Positions 6,747-13,432 of a DNA stretch of 14,707 nucleotides are shown here, piece after piece. The notes below the pieces were generated by a model, which did no database searches, was not told the DNA's origin, and worked only from the letters and a program-made list of their open reading frames with translations. The stretch is from positions 1-14,707 of the forward strand of contig CAKTJA010000017.1 in assembly GCA_934567115.1 (NCBI GenBank). The letters are read 5' to 3'. The translations under genes were made by a program, and so were the position numbers. This DNA comes from an uncultured Oscillospiraceae bacterium (GTDB taxonomy: Bacteria > Bacillota > Clostridia > Oscillospirales > Oscillospiraceae). Within the stretch, counting starts at the first letter, position 1. The number at the start of each line of letters is the position of its first letter.

Positions 6747-8033
6747 TTAGAGCAGCGTCTCGATGTCGTAGAGCGCGGAGAGCACCGCCCAGTTCTGCGG
6801 GAAGGGCCGCATGAGGTTCCAGTAGCCGACACCCTGAAGCCCGTATTCGTCCACAAGGCGGAGCTTGGCTTCGATGCTTCTGGCGTCCTCGAACCAGACG
6901 ACGTGCTCGCGTCCGTCGCGGTCTGTGTAGGAGAAGAAGGGCGCCTGCGCCGTGCTGTCGTAGAGGATCTCCGCGCCGTGGCGCAGCGCGCGCTCGACGG
7001 CCTGCACCATGGAGAGCGACTCGGCTCTGGTCTCGCCCTGCGAGAAGGGCAGCGGCCAGTCGTAGCCGTAGAGCGGAACGCCGAGGAAGATTTTGGACGG
7101 CGCGATCTCCGTGACCGCGTAGTCGAGCACGGCCCGGACCTGCGGCAAGGGCGCGACAGCCATGGGCGGACCGTAGGTATAGCCCCATTCATACGTCATG
7201 AGCAGGACCGCGTTGGCGGCCTCGCCGAGGAGCCGGTAGTCGTGCGATTCGTAGAGAAGACCGCGCTGGGCGGCGCTCGTTTTCGGCGCAAGAGCGACTA
7301 GGACCGGATAGCCGAGCGGGTTGAGCCGGTCGCGGAGCTTCGTGATAAAAGCCGCGTAGGCCTCCCGCTCCTGCGGATAGACGTACTCAAAGTCAACGTC
7401 CAGACCGTAGAAGCCCTTGCGGCGCATCGTCTGAACGATCTCGTCGATCAGCCGCTCCTGAAGCTCCGCGCTTCCAAGCAGGGAGGAGGAGCACTCGTTG
7501 GAAAAGCTGCCCTCCTCGGTCAGCGTGGACAGGTGCATGAGCGCTGCGGCGCGGTACCTTCCCGCCGCAGCGAGCAGTCCCTCGTCGTTGAGCGGGATCA
7601 GCCGACCGTCCGCCGCCACGCCGTAGGTGAACGGCGTGAGATAGGTCAGGTAGGAGAGCGTGGAATCAAGAACGGCGTCGTTGATGAAAGGGTATGCGTA
7701 CGCGTTGACGCCGATGGTGCGGAGCGGCGACTCGTCCTCGAACGAGAGAATGAGCCGCTGCCCGACGCGCAGTCCGCTGCGCCCGCCGAGCGAGAAGTTG
7801 TTCTGGTAAAGCGTGCGCACGCTCAGGGCGTGGCGCAGTGCGATGGAATACACGGTGTCGCCCGGCTCGACCGTGTGCAGCTCTCCGGGGAAGCGGATGA
7901 CGAGCGTCTGCCCGACGGCGAGCGCGGCGGTCTCCGCAAGGCCGTTGACGTTGGACAGAACGTCCGGCGGAACGCCGTACTGCGCGGCTACGGAGGGAAG
8001 CGTTTCCCCCGCGCGCACCACATGAATGGTCAT
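6747..8033 (-). CDS. LysM-GH18 protein of the YaaH/SleL spore-cortex lysin type
   Basis: 428 residues. Two LysM peptidoglycan-binding repeats (about 3-47 and 52-97) precede a glycoside hydrolase 18 domain (about 105-428). The GH18 catalytic motif is intact: Asp212, Asp214 and the acid/base Glu216 in GLDVDFEYVYP, a form typical of SleL and YaaH. These enzymes cleave cortex muropeptides as N-acetylglucosaminidases during spore germination or sit in the spore coat layers. As in those relatives, the protein starts directly with LysM and lacks a signal peptide, which fits delivery from the mother cell rather than secretion. Start 8033 has GAGGTGA 7 bases upstream. It implies that the host forms spores or descends from spore formers. 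A cell-wall hydrolase role in growth cannot be excluded from sequence alone. Confidence 0.92.
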   Translation of the reverse strand: MTIHVVRAGETLPSVAAQYGVPPDVLSNVNGLAETAALAVGQTLVIRFPGELHTVEPGDTVYSIALRHALSVRTLYQNNFSLGGRSGLRVGQRLILSFEDESPLRTIGVNAYAYPFINDAVLDSTLSYLTYLTPFTYGVAADGRLIPLNDEGLLAAAGRYRAAALMHLSTLTEEGSFSNECSSSLLGSAELQERLIDEIVQTMRRKGFYGLDVDFEYVYPQEREAYAAFITKLRDRLNPLGYPVLVALAPKTSAAQRGLLYESHDYRLLGEAANAVLLMTYEWGYTYGPPMAVAPLPQVRAVLDYAVTEIAPSKIFLGVPLYGYDWPLPFSQGETRAESLSMVQAVERALRHGAEILYDSTAQAPFFSYTDRDGREHVVWFEDARSIEAKLRLVDEYGLQGVGYWNLMRPFPQNWAVLSALYDIETLL

Positions 8034-8052
8034 GGAAAAATCACCTCGCGGA

Positions 8053-8079
8053 AGCCTATGCGCGCCGCCGTCCCGCTAT
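8053..8079 (-). promoter_or_regulatory. Weak sigma-E-like (mother-cell) promoter candidate for the GH18 gene
   Basis: On the minus strand, ATA (8077-8079) is followed after 16 bases by CATAGGCT (8053-8060), fitting the loose ATA-N16-CATAnnnT pattern of sporulation sigma-E promoters. The expected start point falls on the Shine-Dalgarno (8041-8047), leaving an unusually short leader, so this may be chance. I saw no sigma-A promoter for this gene. Confidence 0.2.
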
Positions 8080-8093
8080 CACGTGAATTTTCC

Positions 8094-8122
8094 TTGCAAT
8101 GGCGCGGCGCGGCGGTTATAAT
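8094..8122 (+). promoter_or_regulatory. Sigma-A promoter of the DUF362-pyridoxal kinase operon
   Basis: TTGCAA (8094-8099), a 17-base GC-rich spacer, and consensus TATAAT (8117-8122). The leader would run about 68 bases from near 8129 to the start at 8197. Confidence 0.8.
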
Positions 8123-8196
8123 GGACCGGAAAGCTGCGGCGGACATTTTTCACACGCGCCGCACGACACAGAGCGATCGACAAGGAGGATCGGAGC

Positions 8197-9315
8197 ATGG
8201 AAAAAGCAAAGGTGTATTTCACCGATTTGCGCGTACCGGAGGGTAAGAGCGCGCTGGCCAAGCTCGACCGTCTGCTGGACCGGGCGGGCTTTGACCGGAT
8301 CGACTTCGAGGGAAAATTCGTTGCCATCAAGGTCCACTTCGGCGAGCCAGGGAACCTGAGCTTTCTGCGTCCGAACTGGGCGCGGGTCGTTGCCGACGCT
8401 GTGAAGCGCCGGGGCGGAAAGCCCTTTTTGACAGACTGCAACACGCTTTACGCCGGGCGGCGCAAGAACGCGCTCGAGCATCTTGAAAGCGCGGAGGAGA
8501 ACGGCTTTTCCCCGCTTTCGACCGGCTGTCAGCTGATCATTGCCGACGGCCTTAAGGGAACGGACGAGACGCTGGTCCCGCTTGAGGGCACGACCTACGT
8601 TAAGGAGGCGAAGATCGGGCACGCGATCATGGACGCGGACGTTATCATCAGCCTGAACCATTTCAAGGGACACGAGGCGACCGGCTTCGGCGGGGCGATG
8701 AAAAACCTCGGCATGGGCTGCGGCAGCCGCGCGGGCAAGATGGAGCAGCACAACGCCGGAAAGCCGGAGGTCAACGCAGAAAAGTGCCGCGCCTGCCACG
8801 CCTGTCAGCGCGCCTGCGGGCAGGACGCCGTTGAATTTTCCTCCGGGAAGGCGCGCATCGACCACGGAAAGTGCGTGGGCTGCGGCCGCTGCCTCGGCGC
8901 GTGCAACTTCGACGCGATCTTTAACCCGAACGACGATACGCTTGAGGCGCTGTGCATGAAGATGGCGGAGTATACGCTTGCCGTGGTCAAGGACAGGCCG
9001 CAGTTCCATATCTCCATTGCAAAGGATATCTCGCCGTTCTGCGACTGCTACGGCGGAAACGACGTGCCCGTTATCCCGGACGTCGGCATGTTCGCAAGCT
9101 TCGACCCCGTGGCGATCGATCAGGCCTGCGCGGACCGGTGCAACGCGCAGACGCCCATGACGGACAGCTATCTTACCGATATGCTCCACGAGCATGCCGA
9201 CTGCCACGACCACTTTACCAATATGCACCCGAACACCAACTGGGAGGTCACGCTTGACCACGCCGAAAAGCTTGGCGTCGGCACGCGCCGGTACGAACTG
9301 GTTGAGATCAAATGA
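8197..9315 (+). CDS. DUF362 protein with two 4Fe-4S ferredoxin motifs
   Basis: 372 residues. The N-terminal half is a DUF362 domain (VAIKVHFGEPGN at 42-53, SLNHFKGHEATGFGG at 152-166, GMGCGSRAGK at 172-181). It is interrupted by a two-cluster ferredoxin module with the complete ligand sets Cys197-200-203-207 and Cys226-229-232-236, both CxxCxxCxxxC. The DUF362 fold resumes after it (SPFCDCYGGNDVPVIPDVG, then FDPVAIDQACAD). The usual Pro after the fourth cysteine is Gly or Asn, which may matter for redox tuning. No signal peptide or Tat motif is seen, so it is probably a cytoplasmic electron-transfer or redox enzyme of anaerobes; the reaction is not known. GGAGGA lies close upstream of the ATG. 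The pyridoxal kinase gene follows after 19 bases in the same operon. Confidence 0.9.
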   Translation: MEKAKVYFTDLRVPEGKSALAKLDRLLDRAGFDRIDFEGKFVAIKVHFGEPGNLSFLRPNWARVVADAVKRRGGKPFLTDCNTLYAGRRKNALEHLESAEENGFSPLSTGCQLIIADGLKGTDETLVPLEGTTYVKEAKIGHAIMDADVIISLNHFKGHEATGFGGAMKNLGMGCGSRAGKMEQHNAGKPEVNAEKCRACHACQRACGQDAVEFSSGKARIDHGKCVGCGRCLGACNFDAIFNPNDDTLEALCMKMAEYTLAVVKDRPQFHISIAKDISPFCDCYGGNDVPVIPDVGMFASFDPVAIDQACADRCNAQTPMTDSYLTDMLHEHADCHDHFTNMHPNTNWEVTLDHAEKLGVGTRRYELVEIK

Positions 9316-9334
9316 CGCAGGAGGAGCCTGTTCC

Positions 9335-10177
9335 ATGCCTACCCCGAGAGTTGCCGCGATCCACGATCTTTCCGGCTTCGGCCGCTGCTCGCTGACCGTC
9401 GCCATCCCGATCCTCAGCGTGATGGGCGTTCAGTGCTGCCCGCTGCCGACCGCGTATCTGTCCACGCACACCGGCGGCTTCACCGGCTACACGTTTCTTG
9501 ACATGACCGACGAGATGCCGAAGGTCACCGCGCACTGGGCCGGTCTGGGGCTGGATTTTTCCGCGATCTACACCGGCTTTATGGGAAGCGGGGCGCAGCT
9601 TGCGCTTGCGGCTGACTTTGTGCGCACGTTTCGCAGGGGCGGCGATACGCTTTTCATCTGCGATCCGGTGATGGGCGACCACGGGAGGATCTACAAAACC
9701 TACACCGGGGAGATGTGCGCGGGCATGGCGCGTCTGGCCGAAAGTGCCGACGTGATCACGCCCAATCTGACGGAGGCCGCCGTGCTGCTCGGCGAGGAGT
9801 ACGGACGGCTTGCGGCTGACGAGGCGGGATACCGCGACGCTGTGCGGCGGCTGAGCCTTGAGGGGAGAAGAAGCGTGGTGCTGACCGGCGTTTCGCTGCA
9901 AAAGGGCAGGATCGGCGCATGCGTTTTCGACCGCGAGGACGGGAAGACCGATTTCGTTTTCGATGATTTTGTCGGCAAGGAGTTTCACGGCACGGGCGAC
10001 GTGTTTGCAAGCGTGCTGACCGGCGCGCTCGTCAACGGCGCGCCGCTGCGCCGTGCCGCCGCGCTCGCCGCCGCGTTTGTGCGCGAATGCGCGCTGCATA
10101 CGCTGCCGCAGAATCTGCCGGCGCGCGAGGGCGTGGATTTCGAGCCGGTTTTATGGAAGCTGCACGAGGGACTTTGA
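9335..10177 (+). CDS. Pyridoxal/pyridoxamine kinase, PdxK/PdxY-type ribokinase family
   Basis: Predicted to phosphorylate pyridoxal, pyridoxamine or pyridoxine at the 5' position with ATP in the vitamin B6 salvage pathway. The 280 residues match the family's length of about 285. Seen are the N-terminal IHDLSGFGRCSLTVAIP strand and loop (9-25), PTAYLSTHTGGF (38-49), CDPVMGDHG (109-117), TPNLTEAAVLLGE (142-154) and the anion-hole signature FHGTGD, with Asp222 as catalytic base. The start is set at 9335: GGAGGAG lies 8 bases upstream, homology begins immediately after it, and an upstream in-frame ATG at 9194 would lie inside the DUF362 gene. PdxK and PdxY cannot be told apart here, and a hydroxymethylpyrimidine kinase is a less likely alternative, so no symbol is given. 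It is the last gene of its operon and ends at a strong terminator. Confidence 0.88.
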   Translation: MPTPRVAAIHDLSGFGRCSLTVAIPILSVMGVQCCPLPTAYLSTHTGGFTGYTFLDMTDEMPKVTAHWAGLGLDFSAIYTGFMGSGAQLALAADFVRTFRRGGDTLFICDPVMGDHGRIYKTYTGEMCAGMARLAESADVITPNLTEAAVLLGEEYGRLAADEAGYRDAVRRLSLEGRRSVVLTGVSLQKGRIGACVFDREDGKTDFVFDDFVGKEFHGTGDVFASVLTGALVNGAPLRRAAALAAAFVRECALHTLPQNLPAREGVDFEPVLWKLHEGL

Positions 10178-10188
10178 CAGGTAAAGCG

Positions 10189-10223
10189 AACAGGCGGACC
10201 GCTTTTGCGGTCCGCCTGTTTTA
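10189..10223 (+). terminator. Intrinsic terminator after pyridoxal kinase
   Basis: AACAGGCGGACCGC and GCGGTCCGCCTGTT form a perfect 14-bp stem with a TTTT loop, followed by TTTACT. It starts 11 bases after the stop codon. The convergent dehydrogenase gene ends at 10238, so the same hairpin probably also stops its transcript, although the minus-strand tail is less U-rich. Confidence 0.88.
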
Positions 10224-10237
10224 CTATGTATGGGCGC

Positions 10238-11212
10238 TTAGAACTTGGGCTTGTTGGCGGGGCACTTGGGAGCCTCGCCGTTGCAGACGGCGACGATGTC
10301 GTTGGCGACGGAGGTGCAGCAGTTGAGTACGCTCTGCTCGGTGGTCGCAGCCATGTGCGGCGTCATGATGACGTTATCGAGATCGAACAGCTCGCGGCTG
10401 GACACCTGGATCGGCTCATGCTCGAACACGTCGAGACCGGCCTGGAACAGCGTGCCGTCCTTCAGGCAGTCGATCAGCTCGTCTTCCTTGATAAGAGCGC
10501 CGCGCGCGCAGTTGATGAAGGAAGCGGTGGGCTTCATCCAGCTGAACTGCTCGCGTCCGATGGAGTGGAAGGTGGAGTCGACGACGGGCAGGTGTACGGA
10601 CACGAAATCCGCCTGCTCCCAAACCTCCTTCGCGGTCTCCTTCAGCTCGACAAGATCGCCGACCTTATCCTGCGTCAGGTACGGATCGTAGCCGATGACC
10701 TTCATGCCGAAGCCGTACTTGCACTTCTTCATCGCCAGCTGCGAAATGCGGCCGCAGCCGATCATGCCGAGCGTTTTCCCCTCAAGCTCGTAGGTATGCT
10801 CAAGCTCCATGCGGACGAGGAAGTTGCCGCTGCGGAACTGCTTGTCAACATAGTTGAAGCGCTTAGCGCACATCAGCATCAGCATCACGGCGTGCTCCGC
10901 CACGGCGTTGGCGTTGCCGGCGGGCGCGAAAACGACCTGAATGTTCTTCTCTCCGGCGTGGTCCATATCAATATTGTCGAGGCCGGCGCCCTGCTTGCCG
11001 ACGACCTTGAGGTTTTTGCACACGTCCATCATCTTCGCGGTGACCGGCTCCGTACGGCACATGATGGCGTCGGGCTGGAACTCGGCAAGCTCCTTAACGT
11101 AGGTGTCCTCGTCGTTGTGACTGCAAAGCTTTACCTCAAAATCGTGAGCCTTGAAAATATCGGTCGCGACCTCGTTCAGCTCGATCGTGTAGTAAACCTT
11201 AAACTTAGCCAT
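10238..11212 (-). CDS. D-2-hydroxyacid dehydrogenase, 3-phosphoglycerate dehydrogenase type without ACT domain
   Basis: 324 residues, the two-domain D-isomer 2-hydroxyacid dehydrogenase fold. The catalytic residues are Arg237 (FINCARGALI), Glu266 (DVFEHEP) and His286 (TPHMAATTEQS). The nucleotide site is IGCGRIS (151-157), where the third Gly of GxGxxG is Ser157, followed by VIGYDPY with Asp176, which favours NAD. KQGAGLDNID (73-82) lines the substrate loop, as in SerA-type enzymes. There is no C-terminal ACT domain, so serine feedback inhibition of the E. coli kind is not expected. The likely role is oxidation of 3-phosphoglycerate for serine synthesis. Hydroxypyruvate or another 2-hydroxyacid is possible because neither serC nor serB is adjacent. 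GAGAGGAG lies 9 bases upstream of the start. It is transcribed alone from a good promoter. Confidence 0.88.
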   Translation of the reverse strand: MAKFKVYYTIELNEVATDIFKAHDFEVKLCSHNDEDTYVKELAEFQPDAIMCRTEPVTAKMMDVCKNLKVVGKQGAGLDNIDMDHAGEKNIQVVFAPAGNANAVAEHAVMLMLMCAKRFNYVDKQFRSGNFLVRMELEHTYELEGKTLGMIGCGRISQLAMKKCKYGFGMKVIGYDPYLTQDKVGDLVELKETAKEVWEQADFVSVHLPVVDSTFHSIGREQFSWMKPTASFINCARGALIKEDELIDCLKDGTLFQAGLDVFEHEPIQVSSRELFDLDNVIMTPHMAATTEQSVLNCCTSVANDIVAVCNGEAPKCPANKPKF

Positions 11213-11279
11213 GACAAAATACTCCTCTCAATTCATAAAAATCATATTCTCATTGCCTTGTCGGATTGTCAGCAATTCC

Positions 11280-11308
11280 ATTGTACACCTGCGTGCAAAC
11301 AAAAGCAA
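11280..11308 (-). promoter_or_regulatory. Sigma-A promoter of the SerA-type dehydrogenase gene
   Basis: On the minus strand, TTGCTT (11303-11308), 17 bases, then TACAAT (11280-11285). The leader is about 60 bases and contains only a weak ATTGC/GCAAT repeat (11250-11274 region). The gene-free stretch 11213-11444 is AT-rich. I found no T-box or known riboswitch in it. Confidence 0.7.
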
Positions 11309-11444
11309 GCCATTTACGCAATTTTTGCAGGAATCCATGCATTTTTAAGTGTGAGAAGTACATTTTTTGAAGATATACATTCATAAAAAGAATACAATGG
11401 TCAAAATTTTCAAATTATCGGAAAGAAATTTGGACAGATATAAC

Positions 11445-11478
11445 AAACGGGCCTTCCGCTTTCGCAGAAGACCCGTTT
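11445..11478 (-). terminator. Intrinsic terminator of the VanW-family gene
   Basis: On the minus strand, a 15-bp stem with two G-U pairs (AAACGGGTCTTCTGC with GCGGAAGGCCCGTTT) is closed by a GAAA tetraloop, 4 bases after the stop codon and followed by GTTATAT. The AAAC/GTTT base of the stem supplies A and U tracts on both strands. Confidence 0.72.
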
Positions 11479-11482
11479 TCGC

Positions 11483-13309
11483 TCAATCCGGTTCCGCCCC
11501 GGGGGGAGGTTCGATCGGCTCGGTCGGCTCAGCCGGCGGCTCCGCGTCCGGAAGCTCGACCGGCTCGAAGGCCGGCGTTTCCGGCGCGCCGCCCGCATCG
11601 CCCGCAGGCGCGTCCGTCTGCCCGCCGTCCGGGGAGGGCTGGGCCTTTCCGACCAGCACGATGCGGTTGCGCGCGCGGTAGTTGCTCGTCGCCTCGTACG
11701 TAGAGGAGAGGAGCGTACCGTCCCCGCTGTAGACGTTGCGGTAGGTTTTGACCAGATAGCCCGTGTACGCCGTCTGCTCGACCTTGCGTTCGCCGGGGGC
11801 AAGCGTGTCGGTCTCGATCACTTCCTCCTCAAACGGCGTGGTCGAGAGGACCTGCGACGTTATCTTCACATAGCTGTCGTCCGTTTTTGTGCCGAGGAGC
11901 GTAATTTTAAGGTAATCCTTCCCCTTTTCGGTGAAGAATTTCGCGTCCACCTTGATGGGATAGAGCGTGTTGTTGCGAAACTCGAACTCCGGGCCGCCCT
12001 CGGCGACCGTCGCGTCAAGGCCAAGCCCGATATAATCCGAGGCGTAGCCATGGTTCACGCGCTGAACGATCTCCAGATTGGCGTAGAGCACCGCCGCGTA
12101 CAGCGTGGAGCTTGCCTGACAGGCTCCGCCGCCGATCATGTCCACTGTCTTGCCCCGCAGATAGCCCGGCGCGGGGGAATAGCCGTTCGCCGCGGAAAAG
12201 GGCGTGACGAGCGGACCGTACTTCATCGTGTCGCCGGCGTTAAGAATATAGCCGTTGATGCGCTCGGCCGTCAGCTTGACGTTTTTGTGCCGTCCCGGTG
12301 CGCCGCCGACGCGCGTGGTATAGCTGCTCAGCTCGTCGCGGAAGAGCCCCTCCTCCAGCTGCTCGGTCGTCACCTCGGGGACCTCGCCGGTCACCTCCAT
12401 GGTGAAGGACTCGCCGGGAGCGGCGCGGTCGTACCGCGACTCCAGCGCGGAGAGGGGAAACTGGAGACCGGCGTGAGAGGGGATAATGCGCTGGTTCTCG
12501 ATATCATAGGAGGCGTTGACCTTTTCGCCAACCAGCTTGTCATGCTCGGCGGCGAGGTCCACCGTGCGCGCGGGGACCGCTTCGTATATGCTGTCCTCCG
12601 CACCGGTGGAGAGCGTCACCCGAAGCGGGGAGCCGCCGAAGGCGGCGCGGCGCAGCGCGGCGGCGACCGTATCCAGCGCGCGCTCACGGTCCGGAATGCG
12701 CCGCCCATCCATAGAGTGCGTTATGCGCAGAAGGTCGACGTCCGCCATTTCCGCCGAGAACTCGACCGGCTCGCACTCCAGCGCGTTGAGCACGGTCTCC
12801 GCCGCCGCGCGCAGCGCCTCGTCGCAGTCGTCAACGACCAGCTCACGCGGGGACAGCAGCGCCCTGATATAGCCCGCGCCGCCGGCAAGAAAACCGGCCT
12901 CGCCGTTGGCCTCACGGTACAGCTCTGCCGCCGCGCGGGCGTAGTCGGGCTCCGCCGATACGTCCTCAAGCGGGACGGAGGCGATCACGCCGCTCTCGCC
13001 GTTTTCGCCGCCCGAAAGCTCGAAATCCACACGGGAGCGCTTTGCGCCGCGAAAACAGGAGGACAGCTTCTGCGCCGCCTGCTCCACGGTCAGTCCGCCG
13101 TAGTCGATCCCTGCGACCGTCGTGCGGGGATAGATCCTGCCGCTCGCGCCCACCCATGCGCACAGGCCGAGATAGGCGCACAGCAGCGCGCCCGTGACCG
13201 CGCACAGGACGAGCGGCCAGCGTTTTTTCCCGCCCTTCCCGCTTTTTGCCGGCGGCGCGGTATCCGCCCCGGATTTCAGCTTGTCAGCGGTGCCGGAATT
13301 TTCGTACAT
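11483..13309 (-). CDS. VanW-family membrane-anchored cell-wall protein
   Basis: 608 residues. A basic cytoplasmic N-terminus rich in Lys and Gly leads to one membrane helix (about 31-55), so the bulk lies outside. Residues about 60-320 resemble the repeated YoaR/PG_binding_4 modules found before VanW or YkuD domains. The VanW domain follows (about 328-455) with its signature GGGACQASSTLY, including Cys397. A short G5-like beta module (about 500-555, PGERKVEQ) and an acidic Pro/Glu-rich tail (about 565-608) close the protein. VanW was named from some vancomycin-resistance clusters, but its reaction is not established, and no van genes are present, so this is not evidence of resistance. Start 13309 is chosen because GGAGGG lies 8 bases upstream. 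An in-frame ATG at 13360 has no ribosome site and lies at or before the expected transcription start. Confidence 0.9.
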   Translation of the reverse strand: MYENSGTADKLKSGADTAPPAKSGKGGKKRWPLVLCAVTGALLCAYLGLCAWVGASGRIYPRTTVAGIDYGGLTVEQAAQKLSSCFRGAKRSRVDFELSGGENGESGVIASVPLEDVSAEPDYARAAAELYREANGEAGFLAGGAGYIRALLSPRELVVDDCDEALRAAAETVLNALECEPVEFSAEMADVDLLRITHSMDGRRIPDRERALDTVAAALRRAAFGGSPLRVTLSTGAEDSIYEAVPARTVDLAAEHDKLVGEKVNASYDIENQRIIPSHAGLQFPLSALESRYDRAAPGESFTMEVTGEVPEVTTEQLEEGLFRDELSSYTTRVGGAPGRHKNVKLTAERINGYILNAGDTMKYGPLVTPFSAANGYSPAPGYLRGKTVDMIGGGACQASSTLYAAVLYANLEIVQRVNHGYASDYIGLGLDATVAEGGPEFEFRNNTLYPIKVDAKFFTEKGKDYLKITLLGTKTDDSYVKITSQVLSTTPFEEEVIETDTLAPGERKVEQTAYTGYLVKTYRNVYSGDGTLLSSTYEATSNYRARNRIVLVGKAQPSPDGGQTDAPAGDAGGAPETPAFEPVELPDAEPPAEPTEPIEPPPGAEPD

Positions 13310-13364
13310 GATCTGCACCCTCCTGCCGGACTTCAGTGTTGCGCGGCTCTGCCGCCGCATTTAC

Positions 13365-13393
13365 AGTATAGCGCCCGCCGTTGGAAGAAAGAA
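13365..13393 (-). promoter_or_regulatory. Probable promoter of the VanW-family gene
   Basis: On the minus strand, TTCTTT (13388-13393), 17 bases, then TATACT (13365-13370). Transcription would start near 13358, leaving a leader of about 50 bases before the ATG at 13309. The -35 is weak. Confidence 0.45.
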
Positions 13394-13432
13394 TAAGAAT
13401 TTGACCGCGGGCCGCGAAAAGGCGCGGACGGC

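Noticed and set aside
8116..9405. A 429-codon minus-strand frame opposite the DUF362 gene.
   Set aside because: It is a shadow of a gene with two intact ferredoxin motifs; the translation has no recognisable domain.
10189..11482. A T-box, serine-related riboswitch or other structured leader for the SerA-type gene.
   Set aside because: The leader is only about 60 bases, and no T-box motif or long structured element is visible in 11213-11444.
11483..13309. Vancomycin resistance locus suggested by the VanW domain.
   Set aside because: No vanA/H/X/R/S-type genes are present. VanW domains are common in wall proteins of ordinary Clostridia.
12050..13396. A 448-codon plus-strand frame opposite the VanW-family gene.
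   Set aside because: Antisense to a gene with a clear VanW signature, promoter and terminator.
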